NCBI GenBank assembly: GCA_002778195.1 | Contig: PCDI01000006.1 | Span: 749,950-813,949, forward strand | Direction of reading: 5' to 3' | Source: Raffaelea ambrosiae | Taxonomy: Eukaryota > Ascomycota > Sordariomycetes > Ophiostomatales > Ophiostomataceae | DNA: 64,000 bases | Part shown: positions 22,601 through 33,408 of the stretch, piece after piece | Position numbering within the stretch: the first letter of the stretch is position 1 | Layout: every line of letters begins with the position of its first letter | Position numbers and translations under genes: made by a program | The notes under the pieces: model-generated | Told to the model about the DNA's origin: nothing | Database searches by the model: none | Seen by the model: only the letters and a program-made list of their open reading frames with translations

Positions 22601-22773
22601 ACAAGGAGGTGCTGAGCGACCACGACCTGGATGTGCTGTGCGACCGGAGCGACGAGGCGTATGCGCAGGCGGCGAGCGGCCATGGCGACGCGGACGCGTT
22701 CAGGGTCATTGAGACGGGCGTGAACGGGATTACAGAGTCGTTCAAAACAGCAGCAGCAGCGTCCTCGTCTTAG
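19674..22773 (+). CDS. SNF2-family chromatin-remodelling ATPase, LSH/DDM1/IRC5 type
   Basis: Exons 19674-20226, 20297-20613 and 20692-22773 give 983 aa. This group (HELLS/LSH, DDM1, yeast Irc5, Neurospora MUS-30) moves nucleosomes and supports genome stability. All helicase motifs are visible: DEMGLGKT (Walker A; the intron splits the Gly codon before Lys186), LIIAPLSTLNNW, DEGH at 291-294, LITGTPLQNNL, LIFSQFKTQLDIL, STRAGGQGINLASADTVI and DWNPQQDLQAQDRAHRIGQ. The FLENRIVEHL segment just after lobe 1 fits the LSH subgroup. An Ala/Lys/Ser- and acid-rich insertion of about 220 residues (nt 21130-21790) separates the lobes. A Gly-rich run lies at 22498-22530. Introns have GTAGGC and GTAAGA donors. 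Confidence 0.88.
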
Positions 22774-23189
22774 GCGGATGCTGTGGTGCGGCTCTGGGTA
22801 TGGATGCACGCCCGTGTGAAGACGGGACGACAGCAAGGCAAGCGCTGCCAAGGTGCAATGCTTTGTTGCGTTGCCTGCTTCGTGGCAGTTCTGATGTCGA
22901 TACGCTTGCTGTGATTGTTTGATTATGGGTTTTATGTTTACGACTTGTTTGTGGCTACCTGTGTTCTGTGTTCTGTGTTCTGTGTTCTGTGTTCTGTGTT
23001 CTGTGTTCTGTGTTCTGTGTTCTGTGTTCTGTGTTTTGCATTTTCTTTGTTTTCTTCTCTTTGTTTTCTTTTCTTTTCTTTTTTCTTTTCTGTTTTTTTT
23101 TTCCCTACTGGCGAATGGAGCTCAAGAGGCTTTCTCTGTACATAGACACAAAACAAGCAGACCAACCTTGCCTGTGTCTTTACCTCCCA
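22774..23189. other. Convergent intergenic with 7-bp tandem repeat
   Basis: A 416-bp spacer between the converging SNF2 and small secreted-protein genes. It contains the TTCTGTG array listed separately and a long T/C tract (23037-23103). No gene seen. Confidence 0.5.
22964..23033 (+). repeat. TTCTGTG tandem array, ten perfect copies
   Basis: Ten uninterrupted 7-bp units (70 bp) in the 3' spacer; the eleventh unit decays to TTTTGCA. The copy identity suggests recent expansion. Confidence 0.95.
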
Positions 23190-23594
23190 TTAGTTCCCAT
23201 TGTTGTCGTTGTTGCTGCCATGGCTGGCCCCGGCGTTGCTGTCTGTGTCCGTACGGTCTGTCTCGGACGACGCAGCATCTTCGTCTGTGCCGTCATCGCT
23301 CAGAATTGGTGGCGGCAACGGAGAGTTTTGGTATCTGCCACCGCCAATGTAGCCACCGGCCGCACTACCCCGGGCATCCAGCATAGCCTGCTCCAGCCGT
23401 TTCTTCCTCCGACCCGGAGTCTCATAGTCATTGTACTTGCAGTATCGTGTGAAGTGGGCAACATAGCAAACTGGCTGCGAGCGGTCGACGGCGTTTTCGC
23501 CGGGAGCGGGAGTGGGTGCCGCCGGCCAGGCTGCGGTGCCCTGGGCGAAGAGGTGCACTGTGGCCGCCGCCAAGGCAGTGGCGAGAAAGCGCAT
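23190..23594 (-). CDS. Small secreted protein, unknown function
   Basis: An intronless 134-aa protein starting at 23594. MRFLATALAAATVHLFAQGT is a clear signal peptide with probable cleavage near AAW. The mature part has a short conserved-looking core with two cysteines (CYVAHFTRYCKYNDY), a basic stretch GRRKKRLEQ that could be a Kex2-like site, a Gly-rich segment, and an Asp/Ser/Asn-rich disordered tail. The frame is open upstream to 23702, but only the inner ATG gives the signal peptide. Size and secretion resemble fungal effector-like or hydrophilic surface proteins; no family is recognised. Confidence 0.6.
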   Translation of the reverse strand: MRFLATALAAATVHLFAQGTAAWPAAPTPAPGENAVDRSQPVCYVAHFTRYCKYNDYETPGRRKKRLEQAMLDARGSAAGGYIGGGRYQNSPLPPPILSDDGTDEDAASSETDRTDTDSNAGASHGSNNDNNGN

Positions 23595-26500
23595 GGTTGC
23601 GAATAGTTGATTGGTGTTTTGCGTGTTGCTCCGACAGAGGCAAGAGCGATACTCGGATGTGTGCAGGACGGGAAACCTGCAGACTCGATGATGGAGACAC
23701 ACCGGCAGACGGGAAGGGCTGGGCAGCTCTTATGTATTCGAAGACATGCTTGCAGAGGGCTGCCATGTAGAATGGACAACAGCGATGCGTCTCACCCCAT
23801 GGACTTGCTCTGGGGCGGTCTTCATACTCGGTATCTTCTCATGCACTGCCCACAAGCCCGGGTAGGCTGAAAGCAGAGCCAACCGGGGAAGGGCGAATGC
23901 TCTGTGCCGCAATATCAGAACGTACAATGGCTGTTCTCTGTTGGCCAGACTTGCAACAAGCTTTGCTGTGCCGCTGCGCGAGGATGGAAAGCAGCACACG
24001 ACAGCACACGGCAGCACACGAGCTCTATGATTGAACTGGCCTCGGAATGGGATTCTACCATGTTCATTGAGGCATTTGCCGAGACATTGGTTCGGCATTG
24101 CCAGTGTCCACCTTGTGGTGAAGTGTGAAAGTCATACCAGACCGGGGGGCATTGGCCCAGACCTTGGGGGGGGGCATTTCATTCCAGATCAACATTACCC
24201 GTGTAAGCAGTCCAATGGCACAACAATGTTTGCGAGCTGCAATGTACACAGGAAGAGGGGAACTGCCTGTGCCTCCATATATATTACTTTGGATTAGCCA
24301 GAAGGCAGTTTGTTATGACGGCAGTATCTGTTTCGGGGGTCCACATGGCCGCAAATCCCCATTTCTACATTTGCTGATCTCGAGTTATCAAAAACGAGAT
24401 ATCACAATTTGGTCGGGGTTCTGGTCCTAGGTCTGACTAGGGGAAGGATTTTCTTGGAGGAACCTTGGAGCCAAAAACCAAAAAATGCAACCATGGAGGG
24501 GGATGGTTTATGAAGAGCGTACGAGGGGGGGGTTAACCTTGTTTTGCGGTACACTTGGTTGTACGCCGTAGTTATTGTGCAGGCCAACGCAAGATCGCTA
24601 CGCAGCCAACAGTGAGTCGTCAAGAACGACGAGTGTACGGAACCAGACGAGGAGTTGGAGGAGAGGTTGAAGATGCTGACCTTGGCGTGGTGTGTGCCCG
24701 CGAGAGGGCATCGCGACAGGCCACTGGGAGGCACGCAGCCCGGACCCTGGGGGGGCCGCGGCAGGTGGTGGCGAATGCGTGCCTATTCCACGAGTCCGAC
24801 AGGATTTCCACCCCCTTCTTCTACTTGGCCGTTTGCACAATCAGATGGTTCTCCTTTCCCCGTCCATTGTCAACGCTGTCCTCCATGTTGCTGGCCCAAT
24901 CCACGTTATTGGCCAGAAGGCCGGAGTGGGTGACATCGTGAGCGTGCAAGAAGCTGTGCGTTCGCGTCGTCAAGGGGGGGGGCCTGCAGAGGGGGTGGCA
25001 TTTGGAGGGCACGTGGGTGCTTGCTCTTACGAGAGGCATCTGCAGCCGCAAGAAACAGCGACAAGAAACAGCGAATGTGCACGAGTACCGTGACTGTGTA
25101 GGGGCATCACGATGAGAACCCCTGCGAACGAGAGCAGCCACCGAATCGGTTGTTCTCCTGACACTTGTGCGATTGCGTTCGCCTGTCCGCACGCTTGGTT
25201 CACTTTGAGTCCCAATGCCGTGGCACGGAAGCAAGAGAGGAACAGCGCCGGCCCCTATGATGGTCCACCCCCCCCCTGGTTGCGTGGATGCTTTTCTGCG
25301 ACTTTGCACTGTCCAATCTGTGTGTCCTTTTCTGTTTACCATCGCACGATCCTCGGCTGTGGATCTGTTCGGGAAGACGAGAGCTCCCAGATGACTAGAT
25401 AAAAATACATAGTGCAATTACACCCAAGCGTGTTCTCACTTCTCAGCGTGCTCGAGGACCTCGTTGGGCATAGTGCCACTCTGTTAAGCGAGTGCAAAAT
25501 AGCCCCCCTGCCTAGGTGGGCACCCCTGGGAGACGAAATCACGTCAGCTTGAACGAAAGGGGAAGCTGTTTGCAGGACATCGCTGCGGTGTACGGTGTAC
25601 TCGTCATATGGCGTTGAGGAAAAGCAGAAGAACGACGCCAAGCCAAACGGTAATAGACCAAATAACGAAAGCAGATGCACGAATTATTAGTGCAGGCATA
25701 CTAGTTACATAGTAGGAAAAAGCCACAGAAACCCGGTTGACCATGGCATTGCCAGGACCGTTCCAAGACACGAACTAGCATGCAAGCACACTGAACGGGA
25801 AAAGGCAGTTGCCCTCTTCGTTAGCAAGACACCGCGAGTCTGAGAACGGTACAGACAGTGAGACACCGCGTGGCGGGATGGCGGAAGACCCCAAGAGAGA
25901 AGAGGAAAAACTCTTTCTGCCAAGGGCCATCTGCTTTGTAGGGCAGGTTGCTAGCGTGTCTACGGAGCACTCGTACACACGAGTACTAGCTGGTTACCAG
26001 CAGGTTGCCAGCAAGACGAGCTGGAAGGGGCACGTGGCCTGTTCCTGATCACTCGTAGTTACACGGTATTGCATACTCGTCCAGCGTAAGCAAAGAAAAA
26101 AGCTTGTCGTTCGAGCCGACCAGCCTTGTGCCTTCCACACTGCCACGAGAAGTGTTTCATTTTGGCATTGACCTTATGCTTGGCACTTGCCTCAGTAGTA
26201 CGACCGCTGCCGAACACGTGCGTCCAACGTTCCCCCGTCCCATTTCCGCATGGGGGAGACAACACGCCACCTGTGTTTGCTCTTTGCGACAAGATCAAGG
26301 ATCACAGAATTGCCAGCGAGTAGCTGAAGCCTGGAATCCACACACGTCCGTACGAGTACATCTGAGTACGAGTCTGGTGTACTGGGACGCATCAAAGACG
26401 CTATGGCGCCATGGTACATAGTAGTACCTGGCTCTAGGGCCTGATGGAAAACGTCTAGGAGGCTTCCAGGGGGGCCACTAGCTCGCCATACGAGCAAGTA

Positions 26501-28426
26501 AGATGCCCTGCGCCGAAGCACCAAGCCATGGAAGAGTGTGGGTAAAACCGACGGCGGTGATCCCTGCCCCATGCAGGCCAATGGCACCCTCCCCCCAACA
26601 TCCGCACAGGGTCGCATCCACGCTTCGTTGCCCTTTCTGTCTACCGAGCAGGTCTTTTTTGCGTGCGAAATACTATGTAGAAAGATGAAAGCGTTGATGC
26701 TGTGTGTGTTTGCCTGTTGCATGGCAATTTCCGCCTTCCCGCCGTGGTGTTGTTGACCGAGGGAAAAAGGAAAGCAAGCCAAGACGACGATGGGGAGAGA
26801 CGCCCAGAAAAGACAGCCAACGAAGTCGAAAGAAGCCACGGTGATGGGCCCCTGCTGGAGACGTTTTCAATGGCGTTGCCCTGTCCGTCAGAAAGAGTCT
26901 GCATAGTACATGGGAGTACAGCTTTCTACTATTATGTAGTATGAAAAAGAGGAAAAAGATAAACTTTTGGAAAGAGAAAAGAACACAACAGCCACGAGGG
27001 CCAGGCATAGTACGCAGTGGTTGGTATGGCCCACTTCGCTTCGCACTCGCCATTCCTTTTTCCCGCTTGATAGGATCGGTGCTTTCTTTTTCTGGAAGAA
27101 GAAAACAAGACAGCGCGGGGGGACGCCCGCCTTTCACAGATTCTACATCAGAAATGTGCCTCATCTGTGCTCGTCCAGCGGCCCGAGGACGGGAAAGACT
27201 GGTTTTTTTGCATTTGGCCTCTCTTTGTCTGGATTCTTCCATTGTGGTCCTCCTCCCGGTAGCGTCGACCGATGGACAAAACGTCGCCGAGCCGTTCCGG
27301 TGTCCGGTGTGTCCTCCCCAATGCCTGCGTCGTGAGCTCGTCTATAGATCTGGCGAGATATTGGGCCATCCTGGCGCACACCGCACTCGTACCATCGTAG
27401 ATAGCACGCACAACAAAGCGCAGGCAGGATTCCTTTTCCTGCGAAGAACGGATCCGCCTCATGCACGCAACGCTCCCTGGGAGCGCTCGAGAAGAACCGT
27501 TGCATGCGAACCCAGGGGCCAGAGGAACCACACGAAAAGGGCCCTCCCCACTCACCCATTCGCCTCGACGCTGGTCTTTCTGGCTTCGTTGTGTGCTAGT
27601 CAACGCCCCATGCAGGTGCCCGGTACCCCCCCCTTGCCGCCAGACCTGGCATATCAGGAACCACAACCTTGTTGATAGTGGACAGCGCGCCCTGTTGCCA
27701 GGATCCCTGGACTTTTGGCTCTCCCGTCTCTGTGGCCATGCGGCGCCTCCTGCTTCGTCTTCTTCTCTTGGATGCGGCAGAGAAGAGCAAAAGGTGTGCA
27801 GCACTTGGGCCAGACAGCTTTGGCTTGCTTATTGGAAGGCAAAGAAACAGAAGAACGACCTCCGAATTTCCGATCTTCCACCCCCATCATCTCCATTTTT
27901 TTTTCTTTGCCCAGTCCCCGCCAACACTCTTGAACTTGGTGAACTACATAGTACTTTCAGTCTATTGCTTTTAGTAGAATCCACTCCCTCCTCGCCTTGC
28001 CCTACCCGGTCCTTTCGACGACGTCCTTGTTTCGTTTGCATCCTTGTTCTTTTTGCTCTGTTTTTCCATTTTTTTTTTCCATTTTATTTTGGGATGGTCT
28101 AGCAAACGGGACGACGACGACTGCAGTTGTTGGCCGTATTTCCCACGAGGGTGACCGGCCTGTCAGTTATCTCTTTTCACCTTCCGGCCACGTTTTTTGT
28201 ATTTTGTATTTTATTTTATTTTATTATATTTCATTTTGGCCTCGAAAACCCCGATACAGACAGCCAGAACACGCGATCCCACGAACCGACCCTACGGACG
28301 ACTGGCTTGACGCGCTGACCAGGGGGGGTGGGAGACGACTGGCTACGTCATATTCTGGCGAGAGAGGATCGATCATATCGACCGCACAGAACGCATCCCC
28401 TCGAGCGCGAGGAGGAGACCGCCGCC
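23595..28426. other. Long gene-poor intergenic region (about 4.8 kb)
   Basis: No open frame here shows signal peptide, domain, splice structure or composition typical of this genome's genes, so none is called. Scattered C/G runs (for example 24168-24176, 24974-24982) and short GTAC-containing words such as TACGAGTAC and CGAGTACTAG (25975-25990, 26348-26372) recur. It could be the long regulatory region of the SH3 gene or hold a noncoding transcript; the sequence does not decide. Confidence 0.5.
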
Positions 28427-31400
28427 ATGGGTGTCGATGCCGAGGAGCTGATCCTGCGGCCGTTCAAGGAGGTGGTGGAGCGCGGCAACGAGGCCGTGGC
28501 CCATGCGGAGGCGGGCCCCGACGGCCACGCCTCGGCGACGGCGGCGAGCCTGGCCAAGGCCGGCCACGGCCTCGTGCGCGAGGGCGAGCGGGCCCTGAAG
28601 CGGCTGCAGCCCATCTGGGACGGCCAGGTGGACAAGTTTGGCGACGCCTTTACCGAGGCCATGCTGCTGGCCGAGGACCTCGAGGCCAAGAGACGCGCCC
28701 TCGAAGACCTGCTCTACGACTTTGAAGACTACCTCGAGGTCGACACCTTTGCCGCCGCCCAGTTTGCCGCGCTGCAGGCGGCCACGCGCGCGTTTGCGCT
28801 CGACGCCATCCACCATGCCAAGCGGCTCAAGCTGGACGCGCCCCGGGGCGGGGCGGAGGAGTCCGCCCTACGAGACGCCGGCGGAGGAGGAGGAGGAGGC
28901 TCTGTCCGCGGCTCGGCCTTCCCGCCGCTCCCGCCGCTGCCGCCCATGCCGCCGATCCCGCGCGACGATCCCCGCGACGCCCGGCGGTCGGGCCTGTCCA
29001 CCATGAGCGGGCGCAGCGGCTCGCAGCGGTCGTCCCTGCTCAAGACGCTGCGGGCTGGTGGGGGAGGAGGAGGAGGAGGGGGAGGNGAGGAGGAGGAGGG
29101 GGAGGGGGAGGAGGAGGAGGAGGAGGAGGAGTGTTCTCGCCCTTTGCCGGGGCGCAGCCGCCGAGCGACGTGGAGGCCGCCGGGGGGAGTCTGCGCCGGG
29201 GCGGCACCACCAAGAGCTCAACGACGACGACGACGTCCAGCAGCGCGCACATGGACGACCGGGCCGACCGCGATTCCACGCAGAGCGTGGCGGCCGTGCT
29301 GGACAGCCATGGCCGGGACGCACACCGACGACGGCCCGCCTCGCCCACCGCCCTGGTGGGGGTGACCATGGGCGAGGCCGCGGCGGCCAGCCGCGCCAAG
29401 CCCGTGCTGACCGAGGTCGGGCCGCTCCGCCCGCAGCAGCCGCCGCCGCCGAAACAACGGCCCACCGTCCACACGGCCATCCCGGCCATGTCGGCCATCC
29501 CGGCCATGGCGGCCATCCCGGCCATCCCGCGCACGTCCGCATGGGTGCGCAGCCACCAGGACGCCACGGCGGCCGTGCGTGCGCGCCAGCAGGCAGCCGC
29601 AGCAGCAGCAGCGGCGGCCGTTGTCCGGCCCCAGGCCTCGCGCGACACCATGGCCACGGACGACAGCTACCGCTACCGCTACAGCGATGGTGCCGCCGCC
29701 ACGGCCGCCACGGCCACGGCCACGGCCACGGCCACCGCCGCCGACAGCCCCGTCCTGACCGACGCGCGCACCTCCTCCTCCTTCTTCTCCTCGTCCTCGT
29801 CGGCCGCCCCCAGCAGCAGCTACACCTCGTCGCCGGTGATGCTGACGCCGCCGGACCTGGTGCCGCTGTCGTCGGCCCAGCCGCATCCGCGCAGCATGGT
29901 CCCGGTGCCGCCGCTGCCGGCCATGCCGCTGCCGCCACCGGCCGCCGCCCGCATGTCGCCCGTTCTCACCCTCCCGGGGGGGGCGCCCGGGTCGGCCGGC
30001 ATCCACACCCCCACCATCCTCCCCCAGAACTACTACCACCCGGCCACGCCGCCCGCCGGCATGCCCGCCCTGCCCTCGCCCGACCTGCCGCCCGTCCTGA
30101 CCTCCCCCAGCATCCAGGACTTCATCCGCTTCGACCCGTCGCCGCCGCCCGTGCCGCCCCTGCGCCTGCCGCTCTCCCCCGAGCTGGCACCCGAAGACGA
30201 TCGTCTGGACGGCCTGGACCGCACGGACCGTGAGGATCGGGTGATGGACGACATTGATGCCGACGACGACGACGAGGAGGATGACCACCAGGGGTTGATG
30301 CTGGTCGAAGAAGAGGAAGAACACAAGGACACGCACCAGGACTACCACCACGACCACGAGGACACGCACCAGCACCACCAGGACCACCACCACGAGCGGG
30401 CCGCCCGAGGAGGAGCCGTGTCGGCGATGAGCCAGGTGGCTTCGGTGGAGGCCGGACACGGCAGCAGCACGCCCACCGGACCCAGCATCGGCGGCACGAG
30501 CACGCACGGCACGCCCGTGTCGGACGTGCCGATGACGCGCAGATTCGTGCGGGAGCCGGACTGCAGCATCGGCCCGCGGAGCACGTACCACCAGATGGGC
30601 GGCTTCTGCAAGGGGGCGGAGGCGTTCCGGCTGGGCGGCCACTGGCAAGGGATCAAGCAGACGGGGGGCTATGTAGCTGTAGGTGTCCCCCCCCTTTTTT
30701 TCAACGTTTATAGATTCACCTCCCCTTTCCATCCTATCCTTTCCATCCTCCCCTTTCCATGGGCTGACCTTCCCCCCAGAACAAACAATCCACCATTGGC
30801 CGGTGTGTGAACTGCACGTATGGCCACAACTACGAGGAGGTCCGCTTGGACATGGACAAGAAGCGTAAGTCTCTTCTCACGCCCTCGCCTCGCCTGTCCC
30901 CTCCGCTAACACTCCCCCCCCAGCCGAGGCCGCTTTCACCATGGCCGGTGCCCGGTTCCGTCTCCGGCTGCTCTACAAGTCCCACGTCTGCAACACCATC
31001 AGCTCGCAGCGCCAGGCCGACTGCTACTATGGCTGTGTGTTCTGCATCCACGGCGGCGGCCTCTCGCCGGCGACCGTCCGCGAGGGCGACGCCACCGTGT
31101 TCACGTCCGCCGACGACCTCCTCGCCCACCTCGCCCGCCACCCGCAGCCGCTGCCGCACGTGCCCGGCCTGACCGTCCTGTACGGCGCCACCCTGCGCAC
31201 CGACGACCCCCACATCCAGGACTTTGACCTGCACCTCGTCCACCCGCCCGCGCCGACGCCGGCCCACGCCATGGCCCCGGCCGCGGCCGCCGTCGCCACC
31301 GCCACGCAGGAGCACCGCCAGCGCTTCGGCGCCAAGAAGCTGGCCCGGCCCACCCAGGGCGGCGGCAGCGGCAGCCCCTACAGCGGGCCCCTGCTGTCGT

Positions 31401-32301
31401 TCCTGGCCGGCGCCCGCATCGTCGGCGTCACCTTCCCGGCCCAGTGGGAGGGCAAGTGGTGTCTCGGCTGGCACGACGGCCGGTCGGGCGCGTTCCCGGC
31501 CAAGGCCGTGCAGCTCGAGCCGCCCCGGCCCAGCGAGACGATGCTGGAGAGCAGCAGCAGCGGCATGAGCGTGACCACGCGCTGGAAGTGGAAGCCGTCG
31601 GCCGCCGCCGCCGCCGCCGCCGCCGACCACCATCACCAGCATCGTCGCCAGAAAGACAGCAGCAACAAGAAGAAGGACGGCTGGCTGAGCGACCATGCGT
31701 CCTTCACGGACGACGCCGCGTCGGTCTGGCTCGAGTTTGACAAGGGCGAGACCATTTCAAATGTGCAATGTAAGCTTTTTTTTTCTTTCTTTCCTCGCTT
31801 CGCTCGTTTTCTCTTTCCTCGCTTCGCTCGATTTCTCTTTTTCTTTTTTCTTTCCTCGCTTCGCTCGTTTTTTCTTTCCTTCTTCTTTCCTCGCTTCTTT
31901 CCACTCTCTTCTTTTCCCCTTCCCCTCGCTCGCTCACTTCGTTCGCTTGCTCGCTTCGCTCGATTTCTCTTTTCTTTCCTTCTTCTTTCCACTCTCTTCT
32001 TTCCTCCTTCCCTCGCTCGCTCACTTCGTTCGCTCACTTCGTTCCTGCTCGTCCTCGCTAACCCCCAGGCCTCTATGCCGACCACTGGTGCTGGGCCGGC
32101 ACCAACAGCAAAGGCCGTTTCGGTGTCTTCCCCCGGTCCCACATCCTGCCCAAAACCCTCCAGCAGGAAGGCATCGCCCCCCTCCAGCCCGTCAAGTCCC
32201 GCTCCGCCTGGTCCCGCGGCCTCTTCCGGGCCAACCGCCGGCCGGTCAGCAGCAGCGCCTCGTCGATGAGCACGAGCACAGGGCGGACACGGTTTTCATA
32301 A
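28427..32301 (+). CDS. Two-SH3-domain protein with Cys-rich core (frame broken at a GGA tract)
   Basis: Exons 28427-30678, 30780-30864, 30924-31769 and 32069-32301. The N-terminus is a helical, coiled-coil-like region (28430-28850), then long Pro/Ala/Gly/Ser-rich and His/Asp/Glu-rich disorder. A conserved core follows: MTRRFVREPDCSIGPRSTYH, CVNCTYGHNY and CYYGCVFC with a later HLARHP, which may bind zinc. The C-terminus has two SH3-like folds, GARIVGVTFPAQWEGKWCLGW...GAFPAKAVQL and VWLEFDKGETISNV...GRFGVFPRSHI. Such proteins are usually cytoskeletal or signalling scaffolds. The frame shifts at 29056-29130, inside a GGA tract carrying an N at 29086; one missing base there restores a single frame. 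This looks like an assembly error, not a mutation. The last intron (299 nt) is filled with repeats. Confidence 0.7.
29056..29130 (+). repeat. GGA/GGGGGA tract with ambiguous base
   Basis: About 75 bp of G/A-only sequence with one N at 29086. It codes for poly-Gly in the upstream frame. Reading frames on its two sides differ by one base. Confidence 0.9.
31770..32068 (+). repeat. Repeat-filled intron of the SH3 gene (CTCGCTTCGCTC family)
   Basis: A 299-nt intron (GTAAGC donor, CCCCCAG acceptor) made of pyrimidine-rich DNA. The core CTCGCTTCGCTCG occurs four times, a related CTCGCTCACTTCGTTCG occurs twice, and a block of roughly 75 bp around CGATTTCTC/CCACTCTC is duplicated. Other introns of this gene are 59-101 nt. 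Confidence 0.9.
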
Positions 32302-33408
32302 ACAAACAACGGATGGTGCCAAGTTTGTGGTCCTCTTGCGTTTTCTTGTGCCTTTCATCGTTTCTGTTGTTCGTTTGTTTCCACTTGAAGCGTGCATCCC
32401 CCCCACGAGACTACTGTACAATTACCAGAATTTTGTGATATCCCATGTCGTGTAACATAGACTCGTATTTCTTAATGAGACGGGACGAGAAAACCCACAA
32501 GAAGAAGAAGCGCAAAAGGCCCAGACCAGTTGTGAAATGATTCGCGGAACCATAACTTAAAGTGGTCGCCAACAAGGTTGGCCATCTGCCAAGACATGAT
32601 CACCAGACAGCTGCAGAGGGGAAAGTCCGCCAAAGAAGGTTGGTGCTTTAGGCGCATCCGGGCAGGTGGTCATGGCACGGGACAGACTTGGACTGCACAG
32701 CCTTGCATCCGTTTGGCAGCTAGACAGCTGGCAGACAGGCGCTCGGAGGCAACGACGTTCGGAAATCCGAGGCACAAGAAACGGTCAGACGATCCACCGG
32801 ACAAGCAGTAAGAAATAATAAGGGCAAGGCGAAAAAAAGGGGGGCCGTATTGTATGCTATCACCGCTGGCAAAGGTGCTAATTAAGCTATCGGCCGGGTG
32901 TGGTGGCCGCTGGAAGGCGGCACTACTGGTAGCCTAAAACAGCGTGCAGGTCCCGACAGTTTTCCTTGCTCAGAAGGTGGGACGCGAAAAAAAAAAAAAA
33001 AAAAAATTGGCGTGGGCGACCCACCAAGCCCAGTTTTACGTAAGAATGGATCCAATCGGGGGCGCGGAACGGTACACAATGGGCCCCACCCCCAAGAAAC
33101 TGAGATCCACAGTGCAGTTGGTTAGCCATCTTATCAGATCGATTGATTTCATGTGATTGGTGATTGGTCTTGGCTTTGCGCTTGGCTGGAGCCACCCTTC
33201 CAGGCAGGGAGGCCAGCCAAGGCCGAGGGATGCTGGATGCTCGGGAAATGCAACACACTTCTTCCCTTTTCCCAAACCCGCTGCCGGCACCTTGGTTTTT
33301 TATTTTATTTTTTTGGTCCAACGGCGTCTGCATACGTTCTTCTTCCCTTTCGTTGCAGCTTCGGCTTCGGCTCCAGAAAGAGCGAAAAAAAAAAAAAAAA
33401 GAAGAGCC
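32302..33408. other. Intergenic between SH3 gene and ferric reductase
   Basis: About 1.1 kb with A-runs at 32989-33005 and 33385-33400. A pyrimidine stretch ending TTGCAG at 33353-33358 could be a 5'-UTR intron acceptor. No gene is supported. Confidence 0.45.

Noticed and set aside
22915..23386. Cys/Phe-rich plus-strand frames over the TTCTGTG array
   Set aside because: Translations of the tandem repeat and T/C tract; no start context or downstream domain.
26941..27675. 244-aa plus-strand open frame in the long intergenic region
   Set aside because: No family resemblance, no Kozak or splice support, and composition unlike neighbouring genes.
29218..30732. 504-aa antisense frame in the SH3 gene
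   Set aside because: Low-complexity Val/Gly/His shadow; the sense strand shows SH3 domains and correct splicing.
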